Source: Rhodospirillales bacterium (lineage in GTDB: Bacteria > Pseudomonadota > Alphaproteobacteria > Rhodospirillales > JAOUPW01). From it: a stretch of DNA of 9,544 nucleotides. A program made the translations under genes and the position numbers. Positions 6,622-9,544 of this stretch are shown here, piece by piece. The notes beneath the pieces are model-generated. The model saw nothing but the letters and a program-made list of their open reading frames with translations, did no database searches and was not told the DNA's origin. Each line of letters begins with the position of its first letter. Position 1 is the stretch's first letter. Location: assembly GCA_029879665.1 (NCBI GenBank), contig JAOUPW010000038.1, positions 1-9,544 of the forward strand, in the 5' to 3' direction.

Positions 6622-6730
6622 ATTGCTTTCTCACATCTTTTAAGGGTTTTAAGGAAACCGGTGGCCGGGATAATGGCAGATTGCCTCCGATGGGGCAACT
6701 TGCCCGCATTTAGCGGATAATATAAAAAAA
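6622..6730 (-). promoter_or_regulatory. scpB-tatA gap with competing inverted repeats
   Basis: This is the longest gap inside the cluster. On the minus strand it contains CCGC-TAAAT-GCGG (6716-6704), GGGCAA-G-TTGCCC (6705-6693) and TTGCC pairing with GGCAA (6698-6694 with 6685-6681). These overlap and cannot all form at once. Neither hairpin is followed by a U tract, so it does not read as an ordinary terminator. An A/T-rich stretch (TTTTTTTATATTAT) directly follows the scpB stop. Confidence 0.3.
6670..6698 (-). promoter_or_regulatory. Candidate sigma-70-like promoter for tatABC
   Basis: TTGCCC (6698-6693) and CATTAT (6675-6670) on the minus strand are spaced by 17 bases. Each matches four of six consensus positions. 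A start near 6663 would leave a leader of about 40 bases before tatA ATG 6621. The position in the only sizeable gap of the cluster supports it, but the match is modest. Confidence 0.28.
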
Positions 6731-7516
6731 CTAGGCGCTTTGGCCGGGTTTATGGGCTTCAGCCATTTCCGGTTCTTCGGCCTCCTCGGGCGCTTCGGGC
6801 TCTTCGGGCTCCTCGGCTTCTTCGGCCATTTCAGGCTCTTCATCAATTTCGGCGAATTCAGCGTCTTCGCCATCCTCAGGGTCCAGCGGCTCCGGCAGTT
6901 CGCCTTCGTCTTCCAGCGGCAGCCCCCCCAGAGGCTCCACTTCGCCTCCCTCGCCCAGACCCGTACGGTAAGCCTCGATCGCCGGACGGGCATTGAGCAG
7001 ACCCGAAGCCTCGAGATCTTCCAGCCCGGGCAGGTCCTTGATGTCTTCCAGCCCGAAATGAGCGAGAAACGCATCCGAGGTGCCCCAGGTCATGGGACGG
7101 CCCGGCGTTTCGCGCCGGCCGCGGGGACGGGTCCAACCCAACTCGAACAGGTGATCCAGCGTTCCCTTGCTTAACGACACGCCGCGGATTTCCTCGATTT
7201 CGGCGCGGGTTACCGGTTGATGGTAGGCGACGATGGCCAGGGTCTCGATCGCGGCGCGGCTCATCTTGCGCTTGACCTCGACTTCCTTACTCAGCTTGCC
7301 GGACAGATCCTGCGCCGTGCGGAAGGCCCAGGTCTTGCCCGCCTTAACCAGTTGCACGCCGCGGGTGGAATACGTGTCCTTGAGTTCCTTGAGAAGCCCT
7401 TTCAGGTCGGCGCCGTCAGGCAGGCGATTGGCAAGCGCCTTTTCGCTCATCGCCTCGTTGCTTGCAAAAAGCACGGCTTCCAGCAACCGTAAATGTTCGT
7501 TGTCGAGTTCGCTCAT
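6731..7516 (-). CDS. scpB: Segregation and condensation protein B (ScpB)
   Basis: A 261-residue winged-helix kleisin-associated protein of the SMC-ScpAB condensin complex. The core (about 1-185) carries LLEAVLFASNEAMSEKAL near the N-terminus, the hallmark AIVAYHQPVTRAEIEEIRGV (94-113) and GRPMTWGTSDAFLAHFG (139-155). The core matches ordinary ScpB. After R184 a tail of about 70 residues is extremely acidic, with no Lys or Arg until K256, and repeats EEPE-like units. ATG 7516 overlaps the scpA stop as ATGA, with GGAGAA nine bases upstream. Extended acidic tails occur in some alphaproteobacterial ScpB proteins, so I see this as natural variation rather than a fusion. Confidence 0.95.
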   Translation of the reverse strand: MSELDNEHLRLLEAVLFASNEAMSEKALANRLPDGADLKGLLKELKDTYSTRGVQLVKAGKTWAFRTAQDLSGKLSKEVEVKRKMSRAAIETLAIVAYHQPVTRAEIEEIRGVSLSKGTLDHLFELGWTRPRGRRETPGRPMTWGTSDAFLAHFGLEDIKDLPGLEDLEASGLLNARPAIEAYRTGLGEGGEVEPLGGLPLEDEGELPEPLDPEDGEDAEFAEIDEEPEMAEEAEEPEEPEAPEEAEEPEMAEAHKPGQSA

Positions 7517-8373
7517 AGGTTATCGTTCTCCGGGGACGGGACTTCGCTCAAAGTATCTCCGGCGCCGCCGGTTTCCTTGGCCTCTTTGTAATTCTCAACC
7601 GCACGCAAGTAAATGGGACCGAAGGTATCTTCCTGGCGCAGGGTAATCTGGCCCGACTTGCACATTTCCAGACTGGCGGCGAAGGTGGACGCCACCGCCG
7701 AACGGGCGGCAAAGGAACCTTTGATCTCTGCCGGCAGGAAACGCCACAGAACTTCCCAATCGGGGGTTTTCCCGATCAGGGAGCGAAGCCTTTCCAGCGA
7801 TTCATCGACCGAAAACAGAGTCCACGGCTGAATGTGCAGGGTCGATTCCTTGTTTCGCTGTTTTTGTTCCCCATAAGCCTTGAGAAGGTCGAAAAGAGAG
7901 ACGTCGAACACGATTTTTGTAACCGGGGCGAACCGTTCCGTCTCGCCGCGTCCGAAAAAATGCTGTCCGAGTTGAGGGCGGGACATAAGCCGGGCACCGG
8001 TTTCCTGCATGGATTCCAGGCGGCGCAATTGAAATTGCAGGGCCGCCGCCATTTCCTCGCCGGAGGGCTGTTCCGCGTCGCCTTCCACCGGCAGCAGCAG
8101 CCGCGATTTGAGGTACGCCAGCCACGCCGCCATCACCAGATAATCGGCCGCCAATTCAAGGTTCGTGCGCCGGGCTTCGGCGACGAAGGCGAGATACTGG
8201 TTGGCCAGTTGCAGGATGGAGATATGGGCCAGGTCCACTTTCTGCTCGCGCGCCAGCATCAGCAGAACGTCAATGGGACCTTCGTAGCCGTCAATATCGA
8301 CCACGAAACCGCCCAGGGTGGGGGCGCTTTCGGCCGTTTCCATTATTTCGTCAAAGCCGTCGTCTTCTTGCAT
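7513..8373 (-). CDS. scpA: Segregation and condensation protein A (ScpA, kleisin)
   Basis: A 286-residue kleisin that bridges the SMC heads and binds ScpB in the chromosome condensation complex. The ScpA signature is clear: YEGPIDVLLMLAREQKVDL (30-48), then ISILQLANQYLAFVAEA and DYLVMAAWLAYLKSRLLL (77-94). The C-terminal winged-helix segment (about 205-260) contains GSFAARSAVASTFAASLEMC and QITLRQEDTFGPIYLR. ATG 8373 directly follows the protease stop (TGA-ATG) with no clear Shine-Dalgarno, suggesting reinitiation after the upstream gene; ATG 8343 is a less likely start. The stop overlaps scpB. Confidence 0.96.
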   Translation of the reverse strand: MQEDDGFDEIMETAESAPTLGGFVVDIDGYEGPIDVLLMLAREQKVDLAHISILQLANQYLAFVAEARRTNLELAADYLVMAAWLAYLKSRLLLPVEGDAEQPSGEEMAAALQFQLRRLESMQETGARLMSRPQLGQHFFGRGETERFAPVTKIVFDVSLFDLLKAYGEQKQRNKESTLHIQPWTLFSVDESLERLRSLIGKTPDWEVLWRFLPAEIKGSFAARSAVASTFAASLEMCKSGQITLRQEDTFGPIYLRAVENYKEAKETGGAGDTLSEVPSPENDNL

Positions 8374-9060
8374 TCAATTAATCCCGGCGATGGTCAGTAC
8401 CATTTGCGACAGGTGCTGCGCAGGAATTCCCACAAGCCACCAAAACACGTTCAGATCAAGGCCCATTTTCTCGCCGATCCAGGGAAGAATAAAGACCGCG
8501 CCCATAACGATAAAGATTCCATAGCGTTCCAACCGAGCCAGGGGACGGGCCAGCCCCACCGGCAAAAGCCCGACCGCAACCCGGCCGCCGTCCAGCGGCG
8601 GCAGCGGCAGCATGTTGAACACACAGAGCAACACGTTGATCCAGATACAATTCCTCAAATTGAGAAAGACCCATTCCTGAAAATCGCCGCTGAGCAGGGA
8701 GACGGCATGGAGGAGAAAGGCGGCCGCCAGGGCAATCGCCAGGTTGGTACCGGGACCGGCGAGGGCCACCAGCACCATGTCGCGGCGGGGTTTGCGCAGA
8801 CGATTGAAATTGACCGGCACCGGCTTGGCGAAGCCGAACATCATCCGCCCGCCTGAGACAAACAACAGCATCGCCGGCAGCAGCACCGTGCCGAAGAGAT
8901 CGATGTGCTTGAGCGGATTGAAAGTAACCCGGCCCTGGCGGTAGGCGGTGTCGTCGCCCAGGCGCCAGGCGACGAACCCGTGCGCCGCTTCGTGCAGGGT
9001 AACGGCCAGCAGCACCGGCAAGACCCAGACGGAGGCCGTTTGTAAAATGTTCTCCGGCAT
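8374..9060 (-). CDS. Site-2-type M50 zinc metalloprotease, membrane
   Basis: A 228-residue multi-pass inner-membrane protease of the compact M50 (YwhC/Rip-like, S2P) group. The zinc-binding HEAAH (23-27) lies in the first membrane helix, and the third ligand motif NMLPLPPLDGG (149-159, with D157) lies in a later one. About five or six hydrophobic segments are visible. NPLKHIDLFGTVLLPAML and the ALAGPGTNLAIAL segment are typical of this subfamily. No PDZ domain is present, unlike RseP. The natural substrate is unknown. ATG 9060 overlaps the nagZ stop by one base (TAATG), and the stop directly abuts scpA, so it is embedded in the operon. Confidence 0.93.
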   Translation of the reverse strand: MPENILQTASVWVLPVLLAVTLHEAAHGFVAWRLGDDTAYRQGRVTFNPLKHIDLFGTVLLPAMLLFVSGGRMMFGFAKPVPVNFNRLRKPRRDMVLVALAGPGTNLAIALAAAFLLHAVSLLSGDFQEWVFLNLRNCIWINVLLCVFNMLPLPPLDGGRVAVGLLPVGLARPLARLERYGIFIVMGAVFILPWIGEKMGLDLNVFWWLVGIPAQHLSQMVLTIAGIN

Positions 9061-9544
9061 TATGTTCCGTTCTCCATGATATCCATCAGCCGCCGCCGGG
9101 CGCCTTCCGGGTCCGTATCCGCGGGGTCCCGCCTCATGGCTTCACCCCGTCCAAGGCGTTCCCGGGTCTGCGCGGTCATTTCGCCGCAGCCGGACGCCGC
9201 AGCCTCCATTTCCTCCATCTTGCCGTTACAGTGGAGCACAAGGTCGCAACCGGCGCCAAGGGAAGCCGCCGCCCGCGTCCGATAGTCGCCTTTAAGCGCC
9301 TTCATGGAGAGATCGTCGGTCAGCAGAATGCCGTCGAATCCGATTTTTTGCCGAATCACCTCGCCGACGACCTGTCCCGACGTGGTCGCGGGGCGGTCCC
9401 GGTCCAGCGCAGTGTAGACCACATGGGCGGTCATCGCCCAGGGCATATGAGCCAGCGCCCGGAAGGGGGTGAAATCCACCGCCTCCAGTTCGTCCAGGGG
9501 AGTTTCCACCACCGGCAAGGACTGGTGGCTGTCTACCTTGGCCC
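9060..9544 (-). CDS. nagZ: Beta-N-acetylhexosaminidase NagZ (GH3), C-terminal half only
   Basis: These are the C-terminal 161 residues of a GH3 beta-N-acetylglucosaminidase that removes GlcNAc from muropeptides during peptidoglycan recycling in the cytoplasm. At the window edge, AKVDSHQSLPVVE carries the Asp-His of the catalytic loop (general acid/base His). Further on, GFDGILLTDDLSMKAL contains the nucleophile Asp of the conserved DDL motif. AGCDLVLHCNGKMEEM and a C-terminal helical region follow. The start and about half of a typical 340-residue protein lie beyond position 9544. The stop TAA overlaps the next start. In related genomes this gene heads or lies near the start of the scpAB-tat cluster. 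Confidence 0.93.
   Translation of the reverse strand, partial: AKVDSHQSLPVVETPLDELEAVDFTPFRALAHMPWAMTAHVVYTALDRDRPATTSGQVVGEVIRQKIGFDGILLTDDLSMKALKGDYRTRAAASLGAGCDLVLHCNGKMEEMEAAASGCGEMTAQTRERLGRGEAMRRDPADTDPEGARRRLMDIMENGT

Noticed and set aside
7834..8856. 340-codon plus-strand ORF antisense to scpA and the M50 protease
   Set aside because: Same shadow effect; the opposite strand carries clear ScpA and HEAAH protease motifs.

Overview
The window comes from a GC-rich alphaproteobacterium, probably Rhodospirillales-like. This is inferred from the gene order and from the alphaproteobacterial style of the NlpD/DipM-, TatA- and TatB-like proteins; no rRNA gene is present to confirm it. Every gene I can support lies on the minus strand, so biological reading order runs from high to low coordinates.

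Positions 9544 to 1311 hold one tightly packed housekeeping cluster: nagZ (partial, start beyond the right edge), an M50 site-2-type membrane protease, scpA, scpB, tatA, tatB, tatC, serS, surE, pcm and an nlpD/dipM-like lipoprotein. Most junctions overlap or nearly touch (TAATG, TGA-ATG, two ATGA overlaps, an 11-base serS/surE overlap), which indicates extensive co-transcription and translational coupling. The only larger gap is the 109 bases between scpB and tatA, which carries competing inverted repeats and a possible tatA promoter. The cluster combines peptidoglycan recycling and division (NagZ, NlpD-like), chromosome condensation (ScpAB, partners of SMC), twin-arginine export (TatABC), tRNA charging (SerS) and stress or repair functions (SurE, Pcm). 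NlpD/DipM-type amidase activation may depend on Tat-exported amidases in some bacteria, but no amidase is visible here.

Positions 921 to 1310 form a 390-base gap with a strongly AT-rich core (about 32% GC by hand count over 961-1140). It contains a 12-bp palindrome, a weak promoter-like pair and a 24-codon ORF behind an unusually good Shine-Dalgarno sequence. Beyond it, positions 920 to 1 encode the N-terminal 306 residues of a membrane histidine kinase with almost no periplasmic sensor. Its GC content is visibly lower than that of the cluster (about 52% against 67% in sample rows), so 1-1310 may be a synteny break or an acquired segment.

I see no clear new multi-gene system. The observations most worth checking are an A9 slippery run at the surE/pcm junction that would fuse SurE to Pcm on a -1 slip, the short ORF with a strong ribosome-binding site in the AT-rich gap, and the hairpin between tatA and tatB.
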